Part shown: one piece after another, positions 30,184-39,764 of the stretch
Layout: each line of letters opens with the position of its first letter
Position numbering within the stretch: position 1 is the stretch's first letter
Assembly: GCA_030448225.1 (NCBI GenBank)
Contig: JAUJNJ010000010.1
Span: 1 to 64,000 of the forward strand
Length of the DNA stretch: 64,000 bases
Source of the DNA: Phycisphaerae bacterium
Lineage (GTDB): Bacteria > Planctomycetota > Phycisphaerae > Tepidisphaerales > Tepidisphaeraceae
Direction: 5' to 3'
The notes under the pieces: generated by a model
Seen by the model: only the letters and a program-made list of their open reading frames with translations
What the model was told of the DNA's origin: nothing
Database searches by the model: none
Position numbers and translations under genes: made by a program

Positions 30184-31599
30184 CTACTTCTTCGGGTCCG
30201 CAGCCTGAGCGGCTGGCGTCGGGTTCGCCTTGGCGTCCTTCAGCAGCCGCAGGGCGACCTCCACCAGCTTTTCGCCCGAACCGCTGGCGCAGCGGGCGCT
30301 GAGCGGCTCGTAGTTCCCCTCGCGATAGGCGCGCTCGGTGGGGATGTAGCCGATCGAGCCGTTGGCGAGCGTGGCGATCGTCGTGTGCGCGAACGGTGAG
30401 CCCTGCTTAATCGCTAGGCCGAGTTCTACGAAGATCTCGCCGGGCAACGACACGATCGCCACGTCCGCCGCCAGCGCCACGACCTGCACCTCCACCTCCA
30501 GCGGCTTGCCCTTGCGGGCGGCCACGTCCAACACCTTGAACGCCCGCGCCTTCTCCACCGTGCCCGGCGCGCCCTTCCCGAACTTCACGGCGATCTGCCG
30601 GGCCTCGGCCACCTCGGCGTCGGTCACCGGCGGCAGCGCGAGCGTCACGCGTTCGCTCCGCACGCGCGGCGCGTAGGCGTTGATCGGCCGTAGCTGCGGG
30701 TACGACTTAGTGACGACTTCCGCCAGCGCGGCACCGATGCGCTCGGCCTCGTCGAATCCCTTCTGCGGGCCGCCCTTCCATGAGTCGACGTGGTTGATGT
30801 CGCCGGCCGTGCCGATCGAGAAGAGCGTGACCATGTCGGCCCCCTTCGCCCTGGCGAGGTGCGTCGCCAGCGGGTGCGGGAAGTCGGCGGAGATTTCCGT
30901 GCCGCCGACGACGTCGAGGTGGATCGCGAAGTTCACGTAGGTGGCGATCGCCTTTCCGTCGAGCGACTCGGCGTAGAGCAGCGGCACGTCCGCGTCGGTC
31001 GGGCCGGCGGGTCGCACGATGTCGGCGTTCGGCCGCTTCACGTTCCACCCGACCGTGCCGTCCTTCATGAGCTTGCGGCGATTGAACGCCAGCCCCGGCG
31101 CCTGGCCGCGGCCGGCCATCAGCTTCGCGGGGGCGAGGCGGTCGATCGCCTGTTTTACGCTTTTGGCGATCAGGTCCGGCAGCGCGTCGTTGTACTGGCC
31201 GGCGAGGTCGGCCCGGCCGCCGAACGCGGCGTCGCGCGCCGACCCAGTGCTCATGCGGGGGCCGGTGTGGGTGTGGGTCGCGCTGATCATGACGCGCTCG
31301 CCGGGCAGGCCGGCCACCTCCGCGATTCGCCGGCGGGCCGCCTCGACCGTCGGGCGCGACAGGGAGATGAGGTCGCACACGACGAGCGCCACCCGCGCGC
31401 CGGCCTGCTCCACCACCATCGTCTTCGCGTACAGGTCGTCGTGTACGCCCGTCGCCGACCGGAGCGAGTAGTAGCCCGCCATCGGCGTCCCCTCGGGCGG
31501 CGTGATGACGACCGCGGCGGCGCCGACGCGCAGTTCGGCGGCGGGCGCGAACGGGGATATGAGAAGCAGCGACAGGAGTGCTGGGATGATCGCTCGCAT
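30184..31599 (-). CDS. Neutral/alkaline ceramidase-like exported hydrolase
   Basis: 471-residue stand-alone protein of the neutral/alkaline non-lysosomal ceramidase N-terminal family. Signal peptide IIPALLSLLLISPFAPAA. Blocks seen: VGAAAVVITPPEGTPMAGYY, VVCDLISLSRPTV, the zinc-type motif ISATHTHTGPRMSTG, YVNFAIHLDVVGG, SADFPHPLA, FSIGTAGDINHVD, VSLPGEIFVELG and the C-terminal ANGSIGYIPTERAY/YREGNYEP region. It is a different subfamily from the ceramidase-like half of the giant fusion (about the same blocks, low overall identity). Many bacterial members are not proven ceramidases, so amide or ester hydrolysis of a lipid is the safe prediction. It converges with ybbP, 91 bases away. Clean frame. 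Confidence 0.93.
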   Translation of the reverse strand: MRAIIPALLSLLLISPFAPAAELRVGAAAVVITPPEGTPMAGYYSLRSATGVHDDLYAKTMVVEQAGARVALVVCDLISLSRPTVEAARRRIAEVAGLPGERVMISATHTHTGPRMSTGSARDAAFGGRADLAGQYNDALPDLIAKSVKQAIDRLAPAKLMAGRGQAPGLAFNRRKLMKDGTVGWNVKRPNADIVRPAGPTDADVPLLYAESLDGKAIATYVNFAIHLDVVGGTEISADFPHPLATHLARAKGADMVTLFSIGTAGDINHVDSWKGGPQKGFDEAERIGAALAEVVTKSYPQLRPINAYAPRVRSERVTLALPPVTDAEVAEARQIAVKFGKGAPGTVEKARAFKVLDVAARKGKPLEVEVQVVALAADVAIVSLPGEIFVELGLAIKQGSPFAHTTIATLANGSIGYIPTERAYREGNYEPLSARCASGSGEKLVEVALRLLKDAKANPTPAAQAADPKK

Positions 31600-32041
31600 G
31601 AGGTGGGCTCCACTGTCGGCAGTGGCCGGAGGTTGAACGTGGGTCGAATCAACTTGCTGTTATACGGCACGACGTTGGCCCGTGCGACGGTCGCCGGCGC
31701 GCGCGTGCAGCTTGGCCTGGGCGCCGGCGTGCATCGGGCCGGCGCCGCTGCGGACCGCTCGGTGTAATCTGCTTGCAAAATCGATCGCCTGAACCGGCGT
31801 CCCAAGTCCGCCACGTCCGCGGCGAGATCCCCTCACCCCCGCCCTCTCCCGCGAGTACGGGGCGAGGAGAGAGCCGCACGGCCTCTCGGGGACCTTCACC
31901 GTCCGGACGGGAATGTGGTCCGTATGGACGATCATTCGCGGCGACGGCGTCGTTCGGCGCTCGCGGCGGCAGCGGAGCTGCCGTCGCCGCTGGGCGTCGG
32001 ACAAGTTAAAGTACCTGTCGGTCCAACCAGGAGAATTGATC
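31600..32041. other. Divergent intergenic region with repeat copy B
   Basis: Lies between the ceramidase-like gene (minus) and the metallophosphoesterase-PQQ gene (plus). It holds the dispersed hairpin repeat at 31829-31872. Just before the second gene, AGGAGA at 32029-32034 is a good ribosome-binding site for a TTG start. No other supportable gene. Confidence 0.5.
31829..31872. repeat. Dispersed hairpin repeat, copy B (inverted relative to copy A)
   Basis: CCCCTCACCCCCGCCCTCTC followed by GCGAGTACGGGGCGAGGAGAG; its reverse complement contains GGGAGAGGGCGGGGGTGAGG, nearly identical to the copy at 1200-1250. Confidence 0.55.
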
Positions 32042-34168
32042 TTGAGCACGTCCCAAGCGCCGGCCGCCGGCTCGTCTCGGCCCTCGTCGTCTGCCTCGCG
32101 TTCGCCGCCGGTCACGCCCGCGCGGACTTCACGTTCGTCCATTGCTCCGACACCCACTTCGCGCCGGCAAGAACGACGTGATCAACGCCGAGATGTTCGC
32201 CGAGATCGCCAAGCTCTCGCCCGCGCCGGCGTTCGCGATCAACACCGGCGACGTCTGCGAGTACGGCACCGACGCCGAGTACGAGATGTACCAGCAGGCG
32301 ATCAAGCACCTCGGCGGCGTGAAGATCTACCCCACGCCGGGCAACCACGACGTGCGCTGGAACCCGCGCGGCAAGGAGACACGCGCGGCACCGGCCGGCC
32401 GCTCTACGAGAGCTGGGATCACGAGAACGTCCACTTCGTCACGCTCGACTCCACCGTGCTGCTCGAGCACTGGGGCCACTTCTCGCAGGAGTCGCTCAAT
32501 TGGCTCGCCGCCGACCTGAAGAAGGTCGGGCCCGACCGGCCGGTGGTGATCGGCTTTCACCACTGGATCGGCGCGAGTCGGTGCAGGTCGACAACGAGCC
32601 GAAACTGCTCGATGTCGTCCGCCCGTACAACGTCGTCCTCTGGCTCCAGGGCCACGGCCACAGCGACATCGACTGGAGCATCAACGGCGTGCGCGACGAT
32701 GGTGAAGGGCTCTACCAGGGCTCGTACAACCTCATCGAGGTGACGAAGGACGAGATGCGGATCAGTAAGCTGCTCCATCCCAGACCCGAAGAAGGCAGCG
32801 GGGAAGGACCTCGTGCGCGACAAGAGCATCCCGGACGAGAAGGTCGCGCGGACGACGAAGCACCTCATGACAATCCCGCTCAAGCGTCAGCAAGCCCCGG
32901 AGTGGGCGGCCGACGCGAAGCTGACGGCCGACGCGATCGCCGTGACCGCCACCGCGCCGGAAGGCGGCACCCTGCAATACCGCCTCGGCACGGACAAGCC
33001 GCAGCCGCTCGAAGGCGGTCAGGCGAAGATCCCGACAAAAGGCTTAGCACCCGGTCAACACGTGGTGACGGTGCAGGCCGACCTGCCGGACGGGCGGGCG
33101 TACCAGATCCCGGTGTCGGTCACGCTGCCGGGCGTCGCGCCGGCGTGGGAGGTGAACGTCGGCGGCGAGGTGCAGTCGCAACTCGTCCGCGACGGCGACA
33201 CGCTGTTCGTCTCGTCGATGGGCAATGATGTGATTGCAATAAATGCCGCCGACGGCGCCGAGAAGTACCGCGTGAAGACCGGCGGCCCGATCTTCTCGGC
33301 CTGCCACGTCGACGGCGACACCGTCTACTTCGGCTCGGCCGATCACTTCGTCTACGCCGTCGCCAAGGCCGACGGCAGCGTGAAGTGGAAGGCCGAGACC
33401 GGCGGCGCGGTGCTGGCGGGGCCGAACGTGGCGAAGGGCGTCGTCTGCGTCGGCACGACCGACACGAAGATCTACGGCCTCGACGCCGTCACCGGCAAGG
33501 TCGTCTGGACGGTGCCGGGCAAGAACATGTTCCAGAGCAAGACCGCCACCGACGGCGAGCGGTTCTTCGTCGGCGGGTGGGACAACCACTTCCGCTGCAT
33601 CGACGCGGCGAGCGGGAAGCTGCTGTGGGACCTCGAGCTCGGCCGCAAGCAGCGGTTCGACAACTTCAAGCGCCTTCGCCGCCCGCCATCACCGCGCCGG
33701 CCGTCGGCGGCGGCAAGGTCTACGTCAGCACGAACGACGGCATCCTCCACGCGCTGAACATCGCCGACGGCACCGAGGCGTGGCAGGTCGACTGGAAGAA
33801 GATGGGCTATTCCAGCCCCTCTTCCACGAGGGTTACGTCTACGCGGCGGCGCTGGCCGACGAGGGGAAGGTCTTCTGCGTCGACGCCAACACCGGCGTTC
33901 CGCTGGACCGCCGAGACCGGCTCGGTCATCTACGACTCGAGCTTCTGCTTCGGCGGCGGGCACGTGTTCATCGGCAACGTGAACGGCACGGTCAACGCGA
34001 TCCGCGCCGCCGACGGCGCGATCGCCTGGCAGTACCGCATGCCCCGGCCACCTCCTCGGCTCCCCCGCCGCCGATGAGCAGCGCGTCTACATGGGCTCGA
34101 TGAACGGCGACGTGATGGCCCTGCCGATCGTCGCGGGCGCGCCGGCCCGGCGGGAGCCGACGCGGTGA
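32042..34168 (+). CDS. Metallophosphoesterase fused to PQQ-type beta-propeller, frameshifted
   Basis: Exported two-part protein. AGGAGA at 32029 points to a TTG start (32042, or 32036 two codons earlier). A signal sequence (RLVSALVVCLAFAAGHARA) leads into a calcineurin-like phosphoesterase with all metal motifs: CSDTHF, NTGDVCEYG, PGNHDVRW, GFHHW and GHGHSDIDW. A linker and an Ig-like domain (about 32900-33130) follow, then PQQ/WD-like propeller repeats: DTLFVSSMGNDVIAINAADG, DTVYFGSADHFVYAV, GTTDTKIYGLDAVTGKVVW, WDNHFRCIDAASGKLLW, KVYVSTNDGILHALNI, HVFIGNVNGTVNAIRA, RVYMGSMNGDVMALPI. About eight frame changes lie between 32050 and 34045; the long clean part is 32813-33670. Likely a periplasmic phosphodiesterase/phosphatase whose propeller binds a partner or substrate; activity not inferable. 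Confidence 0.8.
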
Positions 34169-34723
34169 ACATCAGGACCGCGCCCGGCCGGTGCCGCATC
34201 AACCCGCCACTCCTGACGCGCTGGTGCTCTACGACGGAGAAGATCCGCCACAGAGGCACGGAGACACCGAGGCGGCACGGAGAAGGATGACACGCCGACA
34301 CGCCGGCGGCATCGTCGGCGACGACTGCCTCGAGGGTGACCTTGTAGTGGCGACGCATGCGTCGCGGTCGACGGGCAGCGCCGAACCTCCCGCGGACGAC
34401 TTGTGGCTGCGCACAACGCGACGCAGGCGTCGCCACTACAGGTCCGACGAAGCGTCATCGATCACCCGCAGGCTCTGAGAAGCCACGGCGTGCATGGAGC
34501 GGACCCGCGACTCGATGTATTTCTCGATGAAACGCTTCGGCGGCGGCCGGGAACGCACGCCGGACGAACGGGCGCATCCGGCGCCCTTCCGCCGATGCGA
34601 CCCGTCGACGTATGGGCGACGGACCGCTCGTCGCGCGAGCGAGGTCCGCGATCCTGCGGCGTCGAGCGCGGCCCGAGAATTTTTGCGGTTGTCGGCCCGC
34701 GCGCTCTGAGCATTATCCCCCGC
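34169..34723. other. Gene-poor region with palindromic repeat
   Basis: Contains an ACGGAGG-like fragment near 34245-34285 related to the inverted repeat at 16.6 kb, and the strong inverted repeat at 34342-34441. Open frames across 34.4-34.7 kb are arginine-rich and unsupported. Confidence 0.5.
34342..34441. repeat. 100-bp inverted repeat (REP/MITE-like hairpin)
   Basis: Left arm 34342-34366 begins TTGTAGTGGCGACGCATG; right arm 34417-34441 ends GGCGTCGCCACTACAG. The 25-base arms match at 23 positions and surround a 50-base loop; the left arm itself contains the palindrome GACGCATGCGTC. Size, position in a gene-free stretch and terminal pairing suggest a non-autonomous repeat or a folded RNA. 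Confidence 0.75.
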
Positions 34724-34990
34724 ATGTCGGCACGTGAGGACACCTTTGCGGTCGCGGGCGCGCGGCTCGACACGGCGATGAACAGCCTGCGGCTCGGCGT
34801 CGATGCGCTGTAGTGCGCCGACGGCGCGGCCGAGGTCGCGCGGTGGCTCGACGTGATCGAGCGGGCCGCGGAAAAGGCGGAGCGGGCCGCCGCGTCGCTC
34901 GAGGACCGCGTCGCGCTGCCGGAACTCGTCGCCGCCGCCGCCGCCGCGGACGCCGCCGGCGCGATTCGTCACCGGTTCCCACGCGTCCCC
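34724..34990 (+). pseudogene. Small hypothetical gene split by in-frame TAG
   Basis: From ATG 34724 the frame reads a helical protein (DTFAVAGARLDTAMNSLRLG) to TAG at 34811-34813, then continues in the same frame with strongly helical, Ala/Glu-rich sequence (EVARWLDVIERAAEKAERAA) until about 34990. The two halves look like one amphipathic protein interrupted by a nonsense codon. No family recognised. It may be a decayed gene, a base error, or chance coding in GC-rich DNA. Confidence 0.35.
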
Positions 34991-35007
34991 TCACTGAGCG
35001 CCGCACC

Positions 35008-35246
35008 GTGCCCTCCGCGACCTACTACTACGTGCTCGTCGACGTGCAGGCGTTGCGGCGCCCGATTGTTCCCCGCCGCCGCCCCGCACCGCGGCCGGTC
35101 AGAGGCGCGGCGGTGGCTCTACCGCGAAGGGTACCGCGCGTCCGGCGTCGGCTGGGCCCGACGCCGACCGCATCCGCGGCCTCGCCGACGGCGAGGTGAT
35201 CGTCGCCTGGAAACTCGACCGCACCGGCGGCGAGGTGTGGCATTGA
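35008..35246 (+). pseudogene. Frameshifted remnant of a small hypothetical gene
   Basis: A GTG at 35008 starts PSATYYYVLVDVQAL; after a frame change EARRWLYREGYRASGV is readable, and after another DADRIRGLADGEVIVAWKLD followed by GGEVWH and a stop at 35244-35246. Together they resemble one small soluble protein of about 75 residues. I do not recognise it; the coding call rests only on non-shadow composition. Confidence 0.35.
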
Positions 35247-35750
35247 TGATCTCGGGCGCGAAGGCGAGGTTCATCGACGGGATAGGAATCGTCAGCAGCC
35301 GGCCACGCACTCGCGGCGGGAGGATCCACCCAGCGCTCCCGCCCCCGCCCGGAGGGCTTCATGGGCATGTGTAGCCGCTGCGGCTATCTCGCCCCGTCAC
35401 CCCGAGGAGCGACAGCCGATACATCCCGGGGTGGGGAAGCGTATGCGCTCCTGAGATCCCTCAGGTCGCTACCGCTCCGTTCGGGATGACAGGTTGCGCC
35501 TCGCGCTGTCACGCCCGCCGTCCAACGCTCGACTCACTGTGCAGTCTTCGAACTTTCCGGGAGCCTGCTCCACGGCCCCTCACATCGGAGGTCGCTACCG
35601 CGCTGTCGACGCGACGAAAGCGTGGACGGTGACCAAAGGGGTCCGCACGGGGCGGAAGAGCGGAACTCGCGCGCGGTCCTCCTCGCGTTCGGTAACGTCC
35701 GCCGAGGAGGGCGCGCGGTGACGGAGTGGTGCGCGTGACTTCGGGCGGGG
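35247..35750. other. Gene-free region with a dispersed repeat
   Basis: Apart from the repeat at 35396-35491 I see nothing supportable. The following DUF1501 gene ends at 35751 on the minus strand. Confidence 0.5.
35396..35491. repeat. Divergent copy of the CCTGAGCG/GGATCTC intergenic repeat
   Basis: TCACCCCGAGGAGCGACAG ... GAGATCCCTCAGGTCGCT ... TCGGGATGACAG has the layout of the repeats at 51184-51256 and 57878-57905, with its ends (TCACCCCGA, TCGGGATGA) forming an imperfect inverted pair. Confidence 0.4.
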
Positions 35751-37119
35751 CTACGCCAGGACCTCGCGGAGGATCCGGCCGTGGACGTCGGTGAGGCGGA
35801 AGTCGCGGCCGGCGTGGCGGTAGGTAAGGCGCTCGTGATCGATGCCCATCAGGTGCAGGATCGTCGCGTGCAGGTCGTGCACCTCGACGGCGTCGGACTC
35901 GAGTTCGAGCCGATCTCGTTCGTCTTTCCGTGGACCATGCCGCCCTTCACGCCGCCGCCGGCCATCCAGACCGAGAAGCACGCCGTGGTGGCCGCGGCCG
36001 TTCTTGCCCTCGATCGTGGGGTGCGGCCGAACTCCGTCGCCCAGACGACGAGCGTCTCCTCGAGCATGCCGCGCATCTTCAGGTCGCGGATCAGGCCGGA
36101 CATCGGCTGGTCGGCGCTGCGGGCGAGGACCTCGTGGTCGGCCATGTCGCCGTGCGAGTCCCAGTTGGCGGCGTTGCGGTTGTTGGAGCCGGTGTCGATC
36201 AGTTCGATGAACCGCACGCCGCGCTCGGCGAGTCGGCGGGCGACGAGGCACTGCCAGCCGAAGCCCTTGGTCTCGCCCCGCTTCAGGCCGTAGAGGGAGA
36301 GGACCGCGTCGGACTCGGCGGCGACGTCAAACGCCTCGGGCCCCGCCTGCTGCATGTGGAACGCCGTCTCGAACGCCTTCACGCGCGGCCAGCGCCGAGT
36401 CGCCGCGCGCTGTTGGAGGTGGCCGCGGTTGAACGCCTCCATGAGGCCGAGTTCCGCCTCCTGCACCGGGCATCGGGCTGCGCGAGCGGAGGTTGGCGAT
36501 CGGCGTGGCGCCGGGGATCACGCGCGTGCCCTGGTGGTGGGCGGGCAGGAAGTCGCTGGCGTAGACCTGCGTGCCGCCGTAGGGCAGCTCCGGCGCGATC
36601 ACGACAAATGAGGGCAAGTTTTTGTTAAACGTGCCGAGCCCGTAGCTGAGCCACGACCCCATGCTCGGGCGGGTGAACGTGGCGGACCCCGTGTGGATGC
36701 CGAGGGCGGCCTCGGAGTGGTCGAAGTGGGCGGACTTCATCGAGCGGATGAGGCAGACGTCGTCCATGCATTCGCGGACCTGCGGGAACAGGTCGCTGAC
36801 GACCGTGCCGCACCGCTTGTTGGCGCTGTAGCCCCACATGCTGCCGCGGTTCTTCCCCTTACCGGTTTCGGGCTTGGGGTCGAACGTGTCGATGTGCGAG
36901 ACGCCGCCGGTGGCGAAGAGGAAGATCACGCGGCTTCGCCTTGGGCGCGAAGTGCGGCTGTGCGGGGCGAGCAGGTCTTCGGTCGCCGCGGCGGCGGAGG
37001 CGAGCGCGTCGGCGGCGGGCTCCTGCGCGCAGTTCGGAGAGGAGGCCGGGCAGGAGAATCGAGCCGCCGACCATCGAGCGGATCATGTTGCGGCGGCTGA
37101 AGCGCGGTGCGTGATTCAT
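35751..37119 (-). CDS. DUF1501 family protein, Tat signal, frameshifted
   Basis: Third DUF1501 protein of the window. ATG 37119 follows AGGAGG and starts a twin-arginine signal ([13 protein letters not shown]). A frame change near 36935 leads to [53 protein letters not shown]; a second near 36470 to [46 protein letters not shown] and [11 protein letters not shown]; a third beyond that to the C-terminus ([35 protein letters not shown]). The order of blocks is complete, so only small indels need correcting. It lies 110 bases downstream of a PSCyt1/PSCyt2/PSD1 gene on the same strand, in the reverse gene order to transcription seen in the other two sets only because it is on the minus strand. 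Confidence 0.85.
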
Positions 37120-37229
37120 CGGGGCGAAGCCTCCTGGGGCCGTGTCGCGGGCATGTCGTTGAACTGGGACGTGAGCGCCGTTGGCACCGGTGCCGGGCGG
37201 CGGCGGCGCGATCGCGGCCGGGCGATCCG

Positions 37230-39764
37230 TCAGTCGACGTACATGAACTCGTTGATGCGGAACAGGACCCGCGCGTAACTCGACCACGCCGCCTCGTCGG
37301 CCGCGCCCGTCGGCCCGCCCGGCGACGCCTCGCCCGCCGCGGAGCCGTGGCGCGACGGCGGCCGGTACCGCTCGCGCAAGCCGTCGAGGAAGCCGATCGC
37401 GGCGACCGCCTCGTCGTCGGAGGGGGCGCGGCCCAGCGCCAGCTCGAACGCCCGCGCCACGCGCCCCGCGTCGTCCGGGCGCTCGCGGCGGACGCGGGCG
37501 GCGAACTTGTCGGCCTGGTCGTGGACGAACGGGTCGTTCAGGAAGTATAGCGCCTGGATCGTCGTGATCGAACTGTCGCGCGCGGGCGTGCTGGCGTTGC
37601 GGTCGGCGCCGTCGAACGTCGCGAAGAACGTCGGCATGTTCAGCCGCGCCGCCATCAGGTAGATGCTGCGCCGGTCGCTCGGGTACGCCTCGCGGAACGG
37701 GTGGTGCTGGGTGAACTCCCGCTTGTCGGCCGGCGGGAACGGGTGCGCCTCACGCATCGGCGAGGGGTCGAGGTCGCCGCTCAGCAGCAGCATCGTGTCG
37801 CGCAACGTCTCGGCGTCGATCCGCCGGCGGTTGAACCGCCAGTGTTGCGCGTTGTCCGGGTCGACCGCCAGGTTCGTCGGTTCGTCGTCGCTGGCGACGG
37901 CGTAGGCGCGCGAGAGCATGATGAGGCGGTGCAGGCGCTTGAACGACCACCCGTCGGCCACGAAGCGGTTAGCGAGGTAGTCGAGCAGTTCCGGGTGCGC
38001 CGGCGGCGCGCCGCGGATGCCGAACTCGCTCGGCGTGCGGACGATGCCGCGGCCGAAGTGGTAGTGCCAGACGCGGTTGACGATCACCCGCGCCGTCAGC
38101 GGGTTGGCCGGATCGCTCAGCCAGTTCGCGAGCTGGAGCCGCCCGCTCCCCTTCGCCTCCTCGGGCGCGAGGCGCTGGCCGCCGAGAATTTCCAGAAAGC
38201 CGCGGGGCACCGTCGCGCCGAGGTCCTCCGGGTCGCCCTTGATCTGCACCGCGGCGTCGGCGGGCTGCGCCTCCTCCGAGACGGCGTACGCGAGCGGGGC
38301 CCCCTGCAGGCGGTCGACCAGGTCTTCGCGTTCCTCCTCGAGGTCCTTGATCGTCTTCTCGATCTGCGGGAGTTGCTTCTTCTCCTCGTCGGTCCCACGC
38401 CGCGCGATCATCCGGCGCTTGCGCTGGAGCTTCGTCACCTCGTCGCTCGCCTCCCGCAACCGCGCGTTGGCGGCTTCGGCCTTGGCGACGCTTTCCTTCG
38501 GGCCGATCGGCACGAAGTCGGTCGGCTTGCTATCGAGCTCGATCCCGGGGAACGGGTAGCGCGTGCTGTTGAAGATGCCGTAGAGCGCGTAATAGTCCTC
38601 GTCCGACACCGGGTCGAACTTGTGGTCGTGGCACCGCGCGCACGAGAGCGTCAGCCCGAGCACCGTGCGGCCCACGTTGTCGATCGTGTCCTCGATCGTC
38701 AGGTGCTGCGGGTAGCGCGTCTTGAGCGACCCGAAACGCCGGGCGAGCGCGACGTAGCCGGTGGCGATCACCTGCTCGTCGCGCTGCTCGGTGCTCGTCG
38801 CGGGCAGCAGGTCGCCGGCGATCTGCTCGCGGAGGAACTGGTCGTACGGCTTGTCGGCGTTGAACGCGTCGATCACGTAGTTGCGGTACAGGTAGGCCTG
38901 CGGGACGGGGAAGTCGGAGTTGTCGCCGGCGGTGTCGGCGTAGCGGACGAGGTCGAGCCAGTGGCGCCCCCACCGCTCGCCGTACTGCGTCGAGCCGAGC
39001 AGGCGGTCGACGACGCGCCCGAACGCCTCGGGCAGCGGCGCGGGGTCGTTGACGAACGCCGACACGTCCTCCGGCGACGGCGGCAGGCCGGTCAGGTCGA
39101 ACGTCGCGCGGCGGATCAGGGCCGGGCGGGTCGCGTCACCGACGGGGTTCAGCCCGCGCTTCTCGAGGGCGGCCAGGAGGAAGCGGTCGACGTCCGTCCG
39201 CGGCCACGCTGCGTCCTTCACCGCCGGCCCCGGCACGTGGGCCGGGCGCGGGCGGAACGACCAGAACGCCTTCGCCTGTTCGAGGTCGATGCGCTTCGCG
39301 TCGGCCGGCGTCGCGCCGCCGTGCCGCGGGTCGGGCGCGCCGCGGCGGACCCACTCGGCCAGGTCGGCGATGGCGGCGTCGGGCAGCCGCTTCTTCGGCG
39401 GCATCTGGTGGTCGGGGTCGAGGGATCGGATCGCGGCGATCAGCCGACTGTCGTCCGGCTTGCCCGGCACGATCGCCGGCCCGCCCGCGCCGCCGGCCAG
39501 CACGCCGTCGCGCGTGTCGAGGAGGAGCTTCCCCTTCACCTGATCGGCTTTGGCCGAGTGACACGCGTAACAGTTCTCGATCAATACGGGCCGGACCCGC
39601 TTCTCGAAAAATTCCGAATCGACCGGATCGAGGGCGACCGGCGACGCCGGCGCGGCCGGCGCCGTCATCCCGGCGGCGCTGGCGGCGGGGGCAACGCCGA
39701 ACGCCGCCAACAGGATCGAGCACAGACGGATTAGGATGCCGTGCGAGTACAGGAGACGCTCCAT
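37230..39764 (-). CDS. PSCyt1-PSCyt2-PSD1 (DUF1549/DUF1553) cytochrome protein
   Basis: Intact 844-residue exported cytochrome-type protein and the fullest version of the family here. ATG 39764 begins a signal peptide (LIRLCSILLAAFGVAPAAS). PSCyt1 domain: FEKRVRPVLIENCYACHSAK with heme motif CYACH (residues 65-69) and DPDHQMPPKKRLPD supplying the axial Met. PSCyt2/DUF1549: RTDVDRFLLAALEKRGLNP, TFDLTGLPPSPEDVSAF, GRHWLDLVRYADTAG, CARCH (375-379) with DHKFDP. A charged coiled coil (about 415-480) replaces the sugar-binding insert of its paralogues. PSD1/DUF1553: [32 protein letters not shown], ends FMYVD. Two hemes suggest electron transfer; substrate unknown. DUF1501 partner directly downstream. 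Confidence 0.96.
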   Translation of the reverse strand: MERLLYSHGILIRLCSILLAAFGVAPAASAAGMTAPAAPASPVALDPVDSEFFEKRVRPVLIENCYACHSAKADQVKGKLLLDTRDGVLAGGAGGPAIVPGKPDDSRLIAAIRSLDPDHQMPPKKRLPDAAIADLAEWVRRGAPDPRHGGATPADAKRIDLEQAKAFWSFRPRPAHVPGPAVKDAAWPRTDVDRFLLAALEKRGLNPVGDATRPALIRRATFDLTGLPPSPEDVSAFVNDPAPLPEAFGRVVDRLLGSTQYGERWGRHWLDLVRYADTAGDNSDFPVPQAYLYRNYVIDAFNADKPYDQFLREQIAGDLLPATSTEQRDEQVIATGYVALARRFGSLKTRYPQHLTIEDTIDNVGRTVLGLTLSCARCHDHKFDPVSDEDYYALYGIFNSTRYPFPGIELDSKPTDFVPIGPKESVAKAEAANARLREASDEVTKLQRKRRMIARRGTDEEKKQLPQIEKTIKDLEEEREDLVDRLQGAPLAYAVSEEAQPADAAVQIKGDPEDLGATVPRGFLEILGGQRLAPEEAKGSGRLQLANWLSDPANPLTARVIVNRVWHYHFGRGIVRTPSEFGIRGAPPAHPELLDYLANRFVADGWSFKRLHRLIMLSRAYAVASDDEPTNLAVDPDNAQHWRFNRRRIDAETLRDTMLLLSGDLDPSPMREAHPFPPADKREFTQHHPFREAYPSDRRSIYLMAARLNMPTFFATFDGADRNASTPARDSSITTIQALYFLNDPFVHDQADKFAARVRRERPDDAGRVARAFELALGRAPSDDEAVAAIGFLDGLRERYRPPSRHGSAAGEASPGGPTGAADEAAWSSYARVLFRINEFMYVD

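Noticed and set aside
1975..34813. TAG reassigned as a sense codon
   Set aside because: Several intact genes end in TAG (5176, 16543, 25304, 30090, 55600), and only two coding stretches contain it in frame.
34436..34972. Hypothetical gene on the minus strand
   Set aside because: Arginine-rich, overlaps the palindromic repeat and a better plus-strand candidate, and has no ribosome-binding site.
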